Shown one piece after another: positions 37,673 through 49,329 of a stretch of DNA of 64,000 nt. The stretch covers positions 1 to 64,000 of the forward strand of contig MCFE01000354.1 in the NCBI GenBank assembly GCA_002104905.1, in the 5' to 3' direction. Both the position numbers and the translations under genes were made by a program. Numbering within the stretch: position 1 is the first letter of the stretch; every line of letters begins with the position of its first letter. The notes below the pieces were generated by a model. It saw only the letters and a program-made list of their open reading frames with translations. It did not search any database and had not been told where the DNA came from. The DNA is from Basidiobolus meristosporus CBS 931.73. Taxonomy: Eukaryota; Basidiobolomycota; Basidiobolomycetes; Basidiobolales; Basidiobolaceae.

Positions 37673-39276
37673 TGTCCTTCAAGGGATGCGCTTGGGCGTT
37701 AGGATAGGAATATAGCAGGTATAATGGATAACTTCCGATTCAAATGATAGTAAGTATCACCTCCACTTTCTGGAGGAGAGGTTTGTGGAAAAGTAGTGCA
37801 CCAAGGATATTTCGATGAAAGTCGAAATAAAGGAGGGTGAGGAAGTGGGGAAAGTGCTTCACCTGCAAGATAACAAGTTGGAAGCTGCGATAATTGGTGG
37901 AGGGGGCGAACAAAAGAAACGGAAAGAAAATTTAATCAATGACGGGTACCTAGAGAACTAGGGTCAAAGAACAAGAGAACAAAAAAGCAAAATATATCTG
38001 AGCCCTCAGCCCACGAATAAATATCAAACACAGTGAAAAGATGGAGAGCAATTTAGTTTAGGAAGCACAAATGCTCCAAAACAACATGAAAAATATACTT
38101 TTGAATTGTTGGTATTCTCTGTACCAGTGTACTTCCTTATATGGCGATTTCCAAATCAGATCGGGGTGCATTACCGAATTTAGCAACGGCATATATTGCT
38201 AACGATTGGGATCCAACCTCATTAATTGGATGCTGGTGAGGGTCGCCGGATAATGATGCGGATAATGGTGAATACGACTGCCTACCCTCCAGCCTTATCT
38301 CAGAAGCTTAGAAATATCGAGAATCGAAATGAATGATTCATCAGTGAGTGATATTGCTGTGTAACTTTGACTGGATTATCCAGCTTAAATGGAAGCGGCA
38401 GGCCAATCACCATGGTTGCTTAGATTAAATATAGAGTTTGAGTCGTCATCCCGTTAATTAAAGTATGGGTAGAGTAGGCTTTGGCCGGTGTTTCTATTGT
38501 TTGTCAGTCTCATAATAGCCCCCAAATCACCAACTTCCCGCAATTTAATTTGTCTTCAATTATAAAACCCTCACAACAGCTCACATTAATGGTAATGAGC
38601 ACCAGAATGTCCCACTCAGATGCCCAATAGAATTCTGGGCGCCCCTACGTAACGTTAATTAGTGTAATCATTCGTGACAAAGCTGGCGCATAAAATGGCT
38701 GGGGTGTCCGTTTTGTCAAATCGTTTTTTCGACAGCATAGCGCTTTTCCTGTATAATAGAATAGCTTCCTATATCTTTTCCGACATATGTATGATTGGAT
38801 CAAAGGTTATTTTTAGGAAGGCGTACACTTATATGCCCCATGGTATAGGTTCATATATATAGAGTCGAGGCTGGATAGGTCACCTCATTCACCTGCTATA
38901 AAATGACTGTAACACATGGAGCAGATGGCCGAAAATGCTGCTTAATCAAATAGTTAACGATGGATTGCATAAGATTACGCTTAGAGTCCTGAAGTTTGGC
39001 CCATTTGTTTGGGACGCGAACGACTTGTAACAATGGTCAAGGGAGTGCCTACAACAAAACGGATACTGCAATTGTCGAGAATGCGTTTCGTATTCGTGAT
39101 GGCCTACGCCAATCAATGAGGTGGCTTTGGCGTCATCATATGATCGAATTCCAAAAATAAGCTTAACTTACATGGTCACTTTTTTCCGCATTTGGTGCTT
39201 AACTTTTGGATAGAAATGTTGCGGTGGTTGAGGGTAAAATCATAAACAAAGGGAAATATGCCTTCTGAAACTCTGA
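37673..39276. other. Divergent intergenic region (chitin synthase B / SulP permease)
   Basis: A 1.6-kb AT-rich stretch between two divergent genes, expected to hold both promoters. No convincing gene, RNA or repeat was found; the small open frame 38674-38862 looks like chance. Confidence 0.55.
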
Positions 39277-41499
39277 ATGGCAGTCGCTACAAGCGGTTCC
39301 ATACTCTCTAATGTCATAAAAGCCTTACTTCGCAATCTGGCTATCGAAAATTGTGAGTTGATACCGCGCCTGCAACCTCGTGAAATATATAGCGCTAGAA
39401 TGACGGATGAGAGTGATGTATTCGGACTCGTTCTTCGGAAATCGAGGGAATTCTTCTTTAGATGTCTACCTATTATTAGTTGGTTGCCACATTATAATAG
39501 GAAATGGCTCTTTGGTGATACCGTGGCGGGGGTCACTGTTGGGATCATGGTTGTTCCACAGGTGAGGTTCGATGTGGAGTGTCTTGCTCTCCCAATACTA
39601 AAACTCTTCTCTATTTCAAGGCGTTGGCCTATGCACAGGTAACTGGGCTTCCCGTGCAATATGGACTCTACAGCGCTACTTTCTGCGCTATGGTTTATTG
39701 TCTTTTCGGTACTTCCAAAGATGTCAATATCGGGCCCATAACCATGCTTTCTATGCTGACTGGCCAAGTATGCAGTCAATTGAATACACAATATGGCTAC
39801 AATGTTACGGACGTAGCAGTTATGTTGTCATTTATGACTGGCCTTATCCTACTGGTACTTAGCATCTTGCGTCTTGGTATCATATTGGATTTCATCTCAG
39901 TTCCCGTTATTGTGGGATTCACATCCGGTGTGGGTGTCGCAATCATAGCCATTCAGGTAGGCGTTTGAGCAGTGTGCATCCACAAGCCTAGGCTAATTTA
40001 ATACTACGACCAATTCGTTATGTAGATCCCGAATCTAGTTGGGCTGGCAGGTATCAACACCAAGGAGTCGGCACTTAACATTGTCATTAGCATTTTCAAA
40101 AACATCAGTCATGTGTCCTGGGTTGATGCAGTTCTTGGTGTTTCGTCCATTCTCGCACTTGTGGCACTGGAACAAACCAAGAAACGCTTTGGACACAGAC
40201 ACTTCGCCATCAGGTTTCTGGGCATCGCCAAAAATGCTATCATTATCATCGTTTTCACCTTGATTAGCTTCGTCATACAAACTACTTCACCCAGTTCAAA
40301 TTTCAGAATCATTCGCGAGGTTCCTCGTGGCATTGCCCCACCACGCTTTCCCAATATTGATTTGGTCATGATGGGCCGCATCGCGCCTTCTGCACTGATC
40401 AGTTGTTTGCTCTGCTTAATCGAGCATACCGGAGTATGTAGATCTCTTGGTCGGAAAAACAAGTACAGCGTGGACTAGCAACCAGGAACTTACTGGACTT
40501 GGTGTCTGTAATGTAGTTAGCTCCATCTTTTCTGGCTTCCCTGTTAGCGGTTCGTTCTCTCGTGGGGCCGTTAACGATCAGTCTGGTGTCAAGACCCCTC
40601 TTGCCGGTATATTGACTGGCCTGATAGCAGTGTTCGCCCTAATTTTTTTGCCTCCGCTCTTCTATTTCATTCCAAATGCTACGCTTGCAGGAATCATCAT
40701 CTTCAGTATGGTAAGCATCGTTAGTCCACCTGGGGTGTTTCATCGCTTCTGGATCCTGGATAGGATGGAATTTGCCGTGGCGGTTATCGGTTTTGTGGTG
40801 ACTATTTTCGTTGCTATTCAAACTGGAATTGAGCTTGCCGTCTGCTGCTCGGTGGTCGTCCTATTGTATCGTGTTGCTCGACCTCGTCTTAAATTTCCTG
40901 CCATCCTCCAAGAATGTGGGTCAGTTAAACGTGACAGCATGGAGGTTCCTGCCGGGATCATAGTTGTCCGCCTTCAAGAGGCGCTACTGTTCCCAAATAC
41001 TGAATTTGTTCGACGTAAGGTGATGAAGAATGCTCAGCGCCATACCCGGCCGGCGATTGTCGTTAATGACGATATAGGTTGGAACGAATTCAAGTATAAA
41101 GGTAGGAGCGACCAGTCAAGCGATGCTCTAGAAAGGCCTCGACCAGTATTCCTGGCGGTTATTCTTGATATGAGTGCTGTCAACCAGGTGGACTATTCTG
41201 GAATTCAAGGCCTTTTTGATCTCAAATTCGAGATTGGCAAATACGCTGGGTATGAAAACAAGCTTCAGTCTGATTCACTGTTACATTTTGCAGCGATGAA
41301 TCCAAACGTCGCCAAAAGAATGGAAAAATGTGGAATTTTTGATTCTCGGGAAGAGTATCAAGTAGCTGCCTGTAAAGAGGAGAAAGATGCTGCGGAAATA
41401 TTCAACATGGAGTATAAAAGTAGTAGGCTTCAGGTTGTACACAAGTCAGTTTTTGATGCCATCAGCTGCATCATAGAACAATGTGATGTTCATCGCTAG
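39277..41499 (+). CDS. SulP-family sulfate permease with STAS domain
   Basis: A plasma-membrane anion transporter, probably importing sulfate. Introns interrupt it after GIMVVPQ (ends near 39619) and after VAIIAIQ (ends near 40025). Family motifs: GDTVAGVTVGIMVVPQALAY; GLPVQYGLYSA; GTSKDVNIGPITMLS; FPVSGSFSRGAVND; then a C-terminal STAS domain with AVILDMSAVNQVDYSGIQ. Length near 650 residues is normal. ATG at 39277 and 39400 are both possible starts; the conserved part begins after the second. Near 40476 one extra base moves the frame: GRKNKYSVD reads into a stop, while NQELTGLGV continues one frame over. A 45-bp intron there would delete the conserved GRKNxYxVD motif, so a base error or mutation is more likely. 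The paralogue's C-terminus is at 57-961. Confidence 0.9.
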
Positions 41500-41972
41500 A
41501 ATGGTGGATACAGAGCTTAATCTACTCAAACACTTTCTTTTATGTACATTCTAATATATCACAACATACTGTATACACTAGAGTATGAATTGTTCAATAC
41601 AAAAATGCTGTGCAGATGGAAACCATAAAGCCTAGGTTTGCTTACCACTATTCAGTCTCCACAAGAATAATATTGTGGAGTTACCATGAATGTTGTATAT
41701 TGCAACATAGTGTTTCTATAATAATCGTAAAGCTAAAACCATGCCATTCTACTTTTGGATATTTTCGGGCGGGTTTGCTACATGCCGAAATACCAGTCCA
41801 ATGCTGGAAAATGCAGGCTGGTAATATCTCCAACACCGGGATATTCTCTCCGTGGAGAATTTGGTTCCGATCACCTATGACGGAAGTATAGAAAAATTGC
41901 CATAGTTGATATACGTCTTTATATATGCATATAAGTAGAATTGGTGATGTATGCTGGAAAATGATGCGAATA
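41500..41972. other. Short spacer between convergent genes
   Basis: About 470 bp of AT-rich 3' flanking DNA between the SulP permease (+) and the phosphatase (-). Nothing else is recognised. Confidence 0.5.
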
Positions 41973-43274
41973 CTACACTAAAATGTTTTGTCGTATCAGA
42001 GCTCGCTTCGCTTCGCCAAAACCAATACCATCAAGATACTCGTTGATTCCGCCGTATTTGTTTCGTATATACGACAATGTATCAGCCATCACCTATTCAG
42101 AATTAGTAAAAAGAATGCAACAGGTTGAATTTTGAGCGTACAAACCTCAGGGTTTGATTCAAGAAAGTTGGGGCTTACTCCTGCAGCCCCTACCTCCTTA
42201 CTCAATGCCTCAGCAATCCCCTCCAGTTGCTCTCTACTTTTGCTGTAGTCACGAATAATCACATCATCCTCAACTCCGAGGATCATCAGTACCAATGCGG
42301 TGATCAAGCCTGTGCGATCCTTTCCATGAGTACAATGGACCAGAATCGGATAATTCTTCGGCTCGACAAATAGTGATAACGCCTAGGGTGAGCGCGTTAG
42401 AGTATGCATAACCCAAGTCTACGGCACAGAGTCCAGATTACCTTGCACAGCTCGGCTCCCGAAAAATCAAGATAGTCCTGGTTGAGTCCAAGTAAGCCTC
42501 GACCTCCTATGATATGTTGGACGACATACATATATGCCTTCATCTTGGATACACACAAATAATAGAAGACCATCAAGCTAGTTATATGTTGATAAATATA
42601 CTGCACGCTGGACGGCATTCATGATACACATACCTTCTGTCTACTACGGAGGCTCTTTTCCACACCGCATTATATCTATATTCATACCCAGTTAAGTTGA
42701 CCTTGATAGTGCGACGAACGCTAGCTTTGACACATTCTAAGACTTCCTCTTGCTGCTGTTCGGATTGTTCTTTCACTTCCTAAAGACGATTGCTCGGGTT
42801 AAATTATAATATGCGCTGGGCGGGTATAAATCATATTCAACCTCAAGAACGTCAATGGGATATTGCTCAGATAGCTGTTGGTTGAGTACGCCCTCGGCTC
42901 TGTGGGGAATTTACGTTAGTAAAGAGAAAATTTATCCCATGATGTCAAACCTTACTCTGTACGCAAGTCCAAAATGGTTTTTATGTCCTTTTCATTCACC
43001 AAGACTTGCAAATCCTTCTCGTCGATCTCGTCTAACAAATATTGTTGTCGCTAGTTGAGTATCTTGCTTGAATCAGGATAACAGAAAGTATCCACGAACC
43101 TAGCCTGGCCGAGCGAAAAAGGATATTCTCTTTGAGTACTCTGGTGTTGGCGAGGTAAAGGGGCCATTAGCTCAGTATGTGGCAAAGATAGGCAACAGAT
43201 ATGAACCTTGGCCCGTTGGTGTTGACCTCAATACCAATATCACGGAAGTTGTGTACGGTCGAAAAGCTAGTCAT
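41973..43274 (-). CDS. Tyrosine phosphatase family protein (NFRDIG / HCX5R)
   Basis: A multi-exon gene. It starts at 43274 with MTSFSTVHNFRDIGIEVNT; NFRDIG is the N-terminal signature of the fungal/bacterial Y_phosphatase3 and Siw14-like families. The next exons give NILFRSARL and a dipeptide-linked helix LVNEKDIKTILDLRTE. Around 42340-42300 is the catalytic loop VHCTHGKDRTGLITAL, an intact HCX5R motif with the nucleophile Cys and binding Arg. The C-terminal exons are helical and end at TAG 41973-41975. These enzymes act on phosphotyrosine, inositol pyrophosphates or lipids; the sequence alone does not tell which. Exon borders between 42400 and 43100 are approximate. It is convergent with the SulP gene. 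Confidence 0.82.
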
Positions 43275-44076
43275 GTGGGTAAAGTGGAGTGGTAAGGATG
43301 AGCAATGCCATTAAAGGTATATGTATTTTTTCGAAGAGGATATTGCCACCAGATCCTCATCGCATATGCTATATCAGGTGTTTGTGGCAATGGCAATTTC
43401 AGGATGATGATTACATCCACTTCAGTCCTTTTGCTCACGATGATTTCATCCCTTGAGAAAGGAATAAGGACTATAAACAAACCGTATTTGACCAGACGCT
43501 ATTCGCGGAATTTTCGAAGTTTCCCAGATTGGCATGCTTAACACTGGGCATAAATCGGGATAGAGTGAGGGTAGTGCCATTTGGGGGCTGATCCTTTTGA
43601 GCCAATCTACATTCAGCCAGTAGATGTGGAAATGTGCTAATCACAAGTATCCTCACGAGAGTTATCGGGAAAACAAACACCGCCCTCCGTGCACCATGCG
43701 CGCAACATGCGTAACATGATGAATCTACGGGTGAGGTAAACCATGATGACTAAAGGTTATCTTCCGTGATTAGAAAAATCTTATATTTTTCGGAAGGGGT
43801 GATTGGCTGCGGCTATCATGTCATGTAGTAGGATCTTTTTGATCTTTTCAAGCTTCCATATATGCAAATGTAATAATTCTATTTTAAAATTGATATTATG
43901 TGAGACATTATATGGTCCCATGCATGAGAAATACTTTTGCTTATATTTAATGTCGGCTTCTCGTGGCTCTGATACTAAACACCACTTTTCACCTACATAA
44001 TAACTATTTTCAACTTCTCTTCCAGCACAGTAATTCTCTCTTCCAGTGTAATCATTACCCCCCCCTCTCAACAACC
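43275..44076. other. Divergent intergenic region (phosphatase / ceramide synthase)
   Basis: An 800-bp AT-rich spacer that should carry both promoters. A C-run (CCCCCCC near 44059) sits just upstream of the ceramide synthase start. No gene or RNA was recognised. Confidence 0.5.
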
Positions 44077-45343
44077 ATGGCTAGTTCAATAAAGAAAGTA
44101 GCCAAACCCTTAGGCACTCTTCATTCAGAGGTTAAGCAGTTATTTGAGTTTGTAGCAACTCGTCAAATAGGTGGGTATTTTCTTCGGTCTGCTTACATAT
44201 CGAAAGCTAACCTTCCCGACCTATCCAGAATTACCTTTAATCCTTTTAACCGCCATTATACTTGGTGATCTGCTACAGATTCCGGCAGCTGAAAAATTTT
44301 TACGCCTACAGTACCGTATCCCTGGTGAAAACACCTATGGGAAGGGCTGGGACGACATATATATCATTACCTTTTGGATTATTGCGTTTACCTTCCTAAG
44401 AGCTGCGGTAATGAAGTATGTCTTCCTTCCCCTTGCTACTACCTTGCGTATCAGCGGAGCTTCAAAGCGCACTCGTTTTTTGGAGCAAGCCTGGCAATTT
44501 GTTTATTTCTCCTTCTCTTGGACTCTGGGCATGGTAAGTATTAAGAATACATACTTCAAAGCATATTTTTGCTAATGGGTTGATTCCCTGCAGTATATCA
44601 TGTATAACTCCCCTTATTGGTTTGATGCTCGTCACTTTTGGATTGGATATCCGCATGTTAACATCCCGTACTTGACCAAGTGGTATTACCTGGCCACTAC
44701 GGGATACTGGCTTCAGCAGTGCTTCGTGTTGGCAGTTGAGAAGCCTCGCAAAGATATTGTTGTGATGGTAATCCATCATGCGATCACCTGCTCGCTCCTG
44801 CTTAGCTCCTACTTCACGAACTTCACTAGAATCGGGAACGCCGTGCTCTGTATGATGGATTTTTCTGACATCTGGCTTGCGGTACGTATTACCGAGCCAC
44901 AAATTGTATTCTTCAAGTAGATTAATTTCCACGTTAGTTCGCAAAGGTACAACGTTACACGGGACTCGAAAAAGTCTGCAACATCACATTTGGTTTCTTT
45001 GTTGTGAGTTGGCTCTACTCCAGACATTACATCTACGCGCACATCGTTTACAGTATCTGGGCCGACCCTGATATTTATCATGTCGTCGACTGGAACCCAG
45101 AGAAAGGGCACTATTTCAACAGAACGGCGCAAGCTTTCTTTCTGACTTTGTTTGCCCTCCTGCAAACATTGGCATTGCTCTGGCTCAAATCGATCATCGG
45201 GATCGTCGTGAAAGTTCTCAGTGGAAACAATGCCGAGGATGTGCGAAGCGACTCCGAAGATGGAAAGTAAGTGGCATTGTGGTTTGATTCGTGAAGAATA
45301 CTTCTAACTAGCCGTCTCACTAATTGACTTCAGGGAGGAGTGA
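44077..45343 (+). CDS. LAG1: Ceramide synthase (Lag1/Lac1 family, TLC domain)
   Basis: An ER membrane acyl-CoA-dependent (dihydro)ceramide synthase that N-acylates sphingoid bases. It starts with MASSIKKVAKPLG at 44077. Several hydrophobic helices follow, then the Lag1 motif: VIHHAITCSLLLSSYFTNF, then RIGNAVLCMMDFSDIWLA with the paired His and the two Asp residues thought to be catalytic. Introns lie near 44533-44593, 44880-44940 and 45266-45332. The last exon adds only EE plus stop, so the tail is acidic (DSEDGKEE), possibly a CK2-type phosphorylation site. Length near 370 residues is usual. The frame changes around 44168-44172, as if one G is extra (RQI then GIFFGLLTYRK in the next frame); no plausible intron fits there. 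Confidence 0.9.
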
Positions 45344-45745
45344 TAATCTCGGCTGAGGAGTAGATTCTGTAAAAACATGGTTCCTGATCACCAACACCAC
45401 TTTTAATTTTAATTGACTTCTAATCCTGTCACATAGTATCATTTAATTTTTGTAATGCCAATATTGGTCAATAAAGCCATAAATCTTTATTTCACATGCC
45501 TCTTCTACATCGATATTGTTGTGGGACATTGCATTAACGAGGGAATGAGCTTTTCATCCGGAGTAAAGGGGAAGGAAGCCATTTTCCCTGTATCTTGGCA
45601 AAGCTTATGGTGAGTCATAATCTGATTGGCTTCGGGGTTTTACCTGATCCTTTCCGAGATGGATTTGTGCACTTTCCAGACGATAAGGGAATAAATTGGA
45701 GTGGTAACAAGGATAATACTGTGTTTTACTGTTTCGAGAAATACA
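45344..45745. other. Intergenic, ceramide synthase / Zn2Cys6 factor
   Basis: A 400-bp spacer with the 3' region of the ceramide synthase (AATAAA-like ATAAAG near 45472) and the promoter of the regulator. Nothing else is seen. Confidence 0.45.
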
Positions 45746-48184
45746 ATGCCCCTAAGCGCTACTAATGGCGAGGGCGAGGGTGGCTCACCACCATCGAACG
45801 ATGCGTTAACAAAAAAGCCTAGAGCCTCGCGAGCATGCGACACTTGCCGAAAAAAGAAGGTGAAATGCGATAACGAAAAGCCTGCTTGTTCCAACTGCGT
45901 TGCGTATGGGTACGAGTGTACATACCTTGAGAAGCAGAAGAAAAGGGGCCCCCAACCAAGCTATCCGAAGGCGTTAGAGGACCGTTTGGAACGTTTGGAA
46001 GCGGTACTTACCAATCTTGCCAAACGAGATTCTTCCTTACCCTCCGAAATCGTGGAAGAGTTCCGCTCCATCGAGCATACTCTGAGCGAGAGTAACCCTG
46101 AAGTATGTATAAGAATGGTTGTTTAGTTCTTGCAAGCAAATGACGGTTACTGACCGGTGCTATTTGGTCTTCAGAGATGTGAGGATTCCGTCGAGGAAGA
46201 GCTCGATAAACTCAAACTCGAAGATCCCAAATATTTTTCCTACGTTGGCAGTAGTTCTGGGGTCTACTTATTCAAAGGTGGCTCATTCTACAAGCAAGGA
46301 AGATTGCAAAACGTCCACGAACTTATAGGCCGAGAGCCATACCTTAGCCCTAATCCGCTCTCGCTTGATCCAGCATTTCCTCCACCGGAACTTCGCGAAG
46401 GACTGTTAACCAGCTATTTTCGGCACATCAATACATCGTTGCCAACCTTCCCCCTGGGCCGTAATGATAGAAGCCTTACCGCCGGCGACGATACATCCGA
46501 GCTCCTGTATAACTGTATCTTCACGCTGGCCTCGTTTCATAACACGACGGAGGGACTCTTCCGTAGCCCAGAGGAGGCCTTCTTTGCATCGAGGGTGTTC
46601 CAGGCCAGGGCCAAAGCTCTGTTAGACCGACTCATTGTTATTCCATCTATTGGACTTGTTCAAGCACTGGTGCTACTAAGCTTACATCCTCAAAATTCAT
46701 GGCTGTACCTCGGAATGGCCATTCGGATTGCTCAGGAGCTTGGACTACATAGGACGCTGAATTCACACAACTTGGACCCCATAGAGCGTGAGAGAAGGAA
46801 GCTTCTTTGGTGGAATTGTGTAGTGCTTGACAGAGGGATAAGCTCGTTTCTTGGAAGACCTTTAGCGATCCACGAGTCCGATTGCAACGCATCACTCCCG
46901 TTGCTACCCGAGGTGCTTGCGAAGGAGGCATCGATCGACGTGAATGAGCTATCCTATAGCCAGCGAGCAATGAAATGCTACATCGTGTTCATTCGACTCT
47001 CACAGATCATGGCAAGAATGCTGCGAGAAATCCACACCGCGGAAAGCACCTCCCAGGGGAAGATCAAAAACAGCTTAAAGGAGTTGAACCGCACGCTGAA
47101 TCAATGGGAGTTGTCTCTACCCGAGGAATTCAAGTACAATTTCGAGGACACCAAGCTCAACGATCGTTATACCGTGATCCTCAATCTGTTGCATTGCTAT
47201 TGTTTGATTGTCTTAAATCGACCCTTTATCCCTAAAACGTGCCGTAAAGCTACAGCAATTCACCCATCTCAGTTGATATGCGCCAAAGCAGCAAGCATAC
47301 TGACCTACTGCGGCTATCACTATATGCGCAACAATCAGCACTGTATTCAAATGCATAACGGAGTGATGTTTACCGCGTGTACTGTTCATCTAATCAACAG
47401 CCTATCGGAAGATCCTGAGCTGTCGCGCATTTCCAAGCAGAACTTGAGGGCAGGGCTTGAGTACCTGAACACTGCTGGCAAAGCTTATCTGGAAGTCAAG
47501 CGCAGTTTGACATTGCTGGATGATCTCTTGAAGTCCTACAAGCTGAGTGGCTTGGAGGAGGTTCCGGTGTTGCCGACGCTCTACAATCCGGCGCATGTAT
47601 CCTTCACATCCAGCACGCTTGGGAAGAATATCCAGCGACATGACTCCGAATCGCTGATCATCATCCCAACCGAGCTGGCCGACCACGTTCTATCATACAA
47701 CAACCCATCAAACACCCCCTCGCCTTCGATGACATCCATCCGGTCACCATCCGTTGCCTCCCAACCGGCCGCTGAGCCCCAGGCGGCGTTCGACAAGGGA
47801 ACACCGCAGCCAAGGTATTCATACATGCCTTATGAGTTATTAGCGCAACCAGTCAGCACGCCCAGCCAGTCACTATACCCGGATCCGGGGTGTCAAGAGA
47901 CCTCTGCTGCACCTGGAATGTACCAATCGCCGACGTCAGTTCTCACTAGCCCACAGTATACAAGTTTGTGTTCCAATCCAGTTTTTCCTTTGGATTCACA
48001 AGGAATTGGAAGCCACTCCTCCAGTTTATTTCCTAATTCAGAGATGGCGTTCTACACGACACCCATGGACAGCCCCAACCAGCCTACAGAGCAACCTGGT
48101 TACAGCGCCCCGGTGATGAATCCTCTCCACATGGATGTGAACTTCGAGGAGTGGAATGCTTACATGGGCCAATTCATGAAGTAG
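45746..48184 (+). CDS. Zn2Cys6 fungal transcription factor
   Basis: A nuclear DNA-binding regulator of the Gal4 type. The binuclear zinc cluster is ACDTCRKKKVKC followed by DNEKPACSNC and VAYGYEC, all six Cys with C-x2-C-x6-C-x6-C-x2-C-x6-C spacing, at residues ~32-60. A basic linker and short coiled coil (LEDRLERLEAVLTNL) follow. One intron (donor GTATGT at ~46104, acceptor CTTCAG) joins two long exons. The middle carries the fungal-specific transcription factor domain (LYLGMAIRIAQELGLHR; ERERRKLLWWNCVVLDR). The C-terminus is Ser/Pro/Gln-rich and could activate. Near 780 residues, normal for the family. The start at 45746 is the nearest ATG upstream of the cluster. It lies directly upstream of the terpene synthase on the same strand, so it could regulate it, but this is only a guess from position. 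Confidence 0.93.
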
Positions 48185-49263
48185 ACTTGTAAAATAATGC
48201 ATGGAGAGACCGCTTAGATTAGCCAATAAACAAAATCAAGTTCATGTATATTTGTGCTCGGCGTGTAACGGGCACATCATCTGTTTTCGAATCAAGATCT
48301 CGTTGGACGATTTTGGAAGTGGCGTTCTCTCCCAATTCACGGTGAAGCCGGCATTAATGAGGATGTGTAGGTCTTGCTAGCACCGGTTCGAATCCGGATT
48401 GACTTCCAAGCTCTACCGCATAGATCACGCATCACCTTCCAAACACAACCACCGATCCGGATCACGCCGGAATTGCTCTCGCTCAGTTGGGCAGGATATT
48501 GGATCTCTCATGCTGGCACGAAGCATAGCCGCAGATGCTTGGATATTTATTGCACAGGAGTGGACAGCTAGATTTGGAACTAGCGATAATGAGACGATTA
48601 CGCAGGATGGAGGATAGGAGAGCCAGAGTTGGTCAAGTGACAAGTGATCAGATGTTTGCTGAGGCAGCTCTTGCAGCGCTTCCTGAACGGGAAAGTTTTC
48701 GCCTCCTTCTTGTTAGGAAAATCCATCCCAAACAAGCGCCTACATACCTGGCAAGCACGCTGAAATCCCTTGATAGGAGCATGGAAATAGAACGGGAGCG
48801 TGGAGTTGGAATCCCTCGATGAGAGCATGGAAATCAGAACGGGAGCGTGGAGTTGGAGTCCCGCGATGGGAGCATGAAAGCCAGAATCCCTGGCCAAGAA
48901 TCGCCTCCCGAGCATGATCCAAGTGACCGAAGCACGGCCTCTTGCCATTGATTCGGACTTATATGGCGGCGTGTCTCATTGCTGGTTCTGGAATATCGGG
49001 CTACGGTGTACCGGTGAGATGCGACCAAGGGAAGTATTGGAGACCCTGCGTACTCTCCTCCCAGGAAATGAGGTTGTTTATTCAGCAGCCTCAATCTTCC
49101 CAAAATCAACCTGCATAGGTCAGAAACGAGCTTCATTTCTCCAAAGCTGTCTAGATTAAAAGTCACATTATGCCCCCCTTTCCCCAATTAGTACCGATGA
49201 TGAGCAGTCACGACCGCTTCTCTAGGAATTGTGGATTTGATAACCCCTTGCCAACTACGCTTG
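48185..49263. other. Spacer with box B-like motif and short tandem repeats
   Basis: About 1.1 kb upstream of the terpene synthase. It holds GGTTCGAATCC near 48384-48394 (the tRNA box B consensus, without a proper tRNA around it) and a 46-47-bp tandem repeat at 48772-48890. Small open frames on both strands are repeats or chance. Confidence 0.6.
48772..48890. repeat. 46-47-bp tandem repeat, about 2.5 copies
   Basis: Units start at 48772, 48818 and 48865. Each begins GATxxGAGCATGGAAAT-like and continues AGAACGGGAGCGTGGAGTTG. The copies differ by a few bases; the third is cut short. Confidence 0.85.
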
Positions 49264-49270
49264 TATATAA
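49264..49270 (+). promoter_or_regulatory. TATA box of the terpene synthase
   Basis: TATATAA lies about 60 bp upstream of the ATG at 49330, a normal distance for a fungal core promoter with a short leader. Placement is by sequence only. Confidence 0.5.
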
Positions 49271-49329
49271 GGTCTTGGCTCCGGATACCCACTACATCAT
49301 CCACGTTAGTTATTTATTCTCCCTTGACT

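Noticed and set aside
40434-40478. A 45-bp intron in the SulP gene (GTATGT ... CTAG) instead of a frame break
   Set aside because: It would remove the conserved SulP motif GRKNKYSVD that leads into NQEL; an extra base near 40476 explains the data better.
44171-44206. A 36-bp intron in the ceramide synthase start
   Set aside because: Too short for splicing here, and it would delete part of a hydrophobic helix; an extra base near 44170 is more likely.
48316-48406. Possible tRNA gene around GGTTCGAATCC
   Set aside because: Box B and part of an acceptor stem pair (6 of 7), but there is no box A, no D-arm and no clear anticodon arm; the 91-nt span does not fold as a tRNA.
48535-48822. 95-codon open frame upstream of the terpene synthase
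   Set aside because: It partly reads through the 46-47-bp repeat, overlaps other frames on both strands and has no domain.
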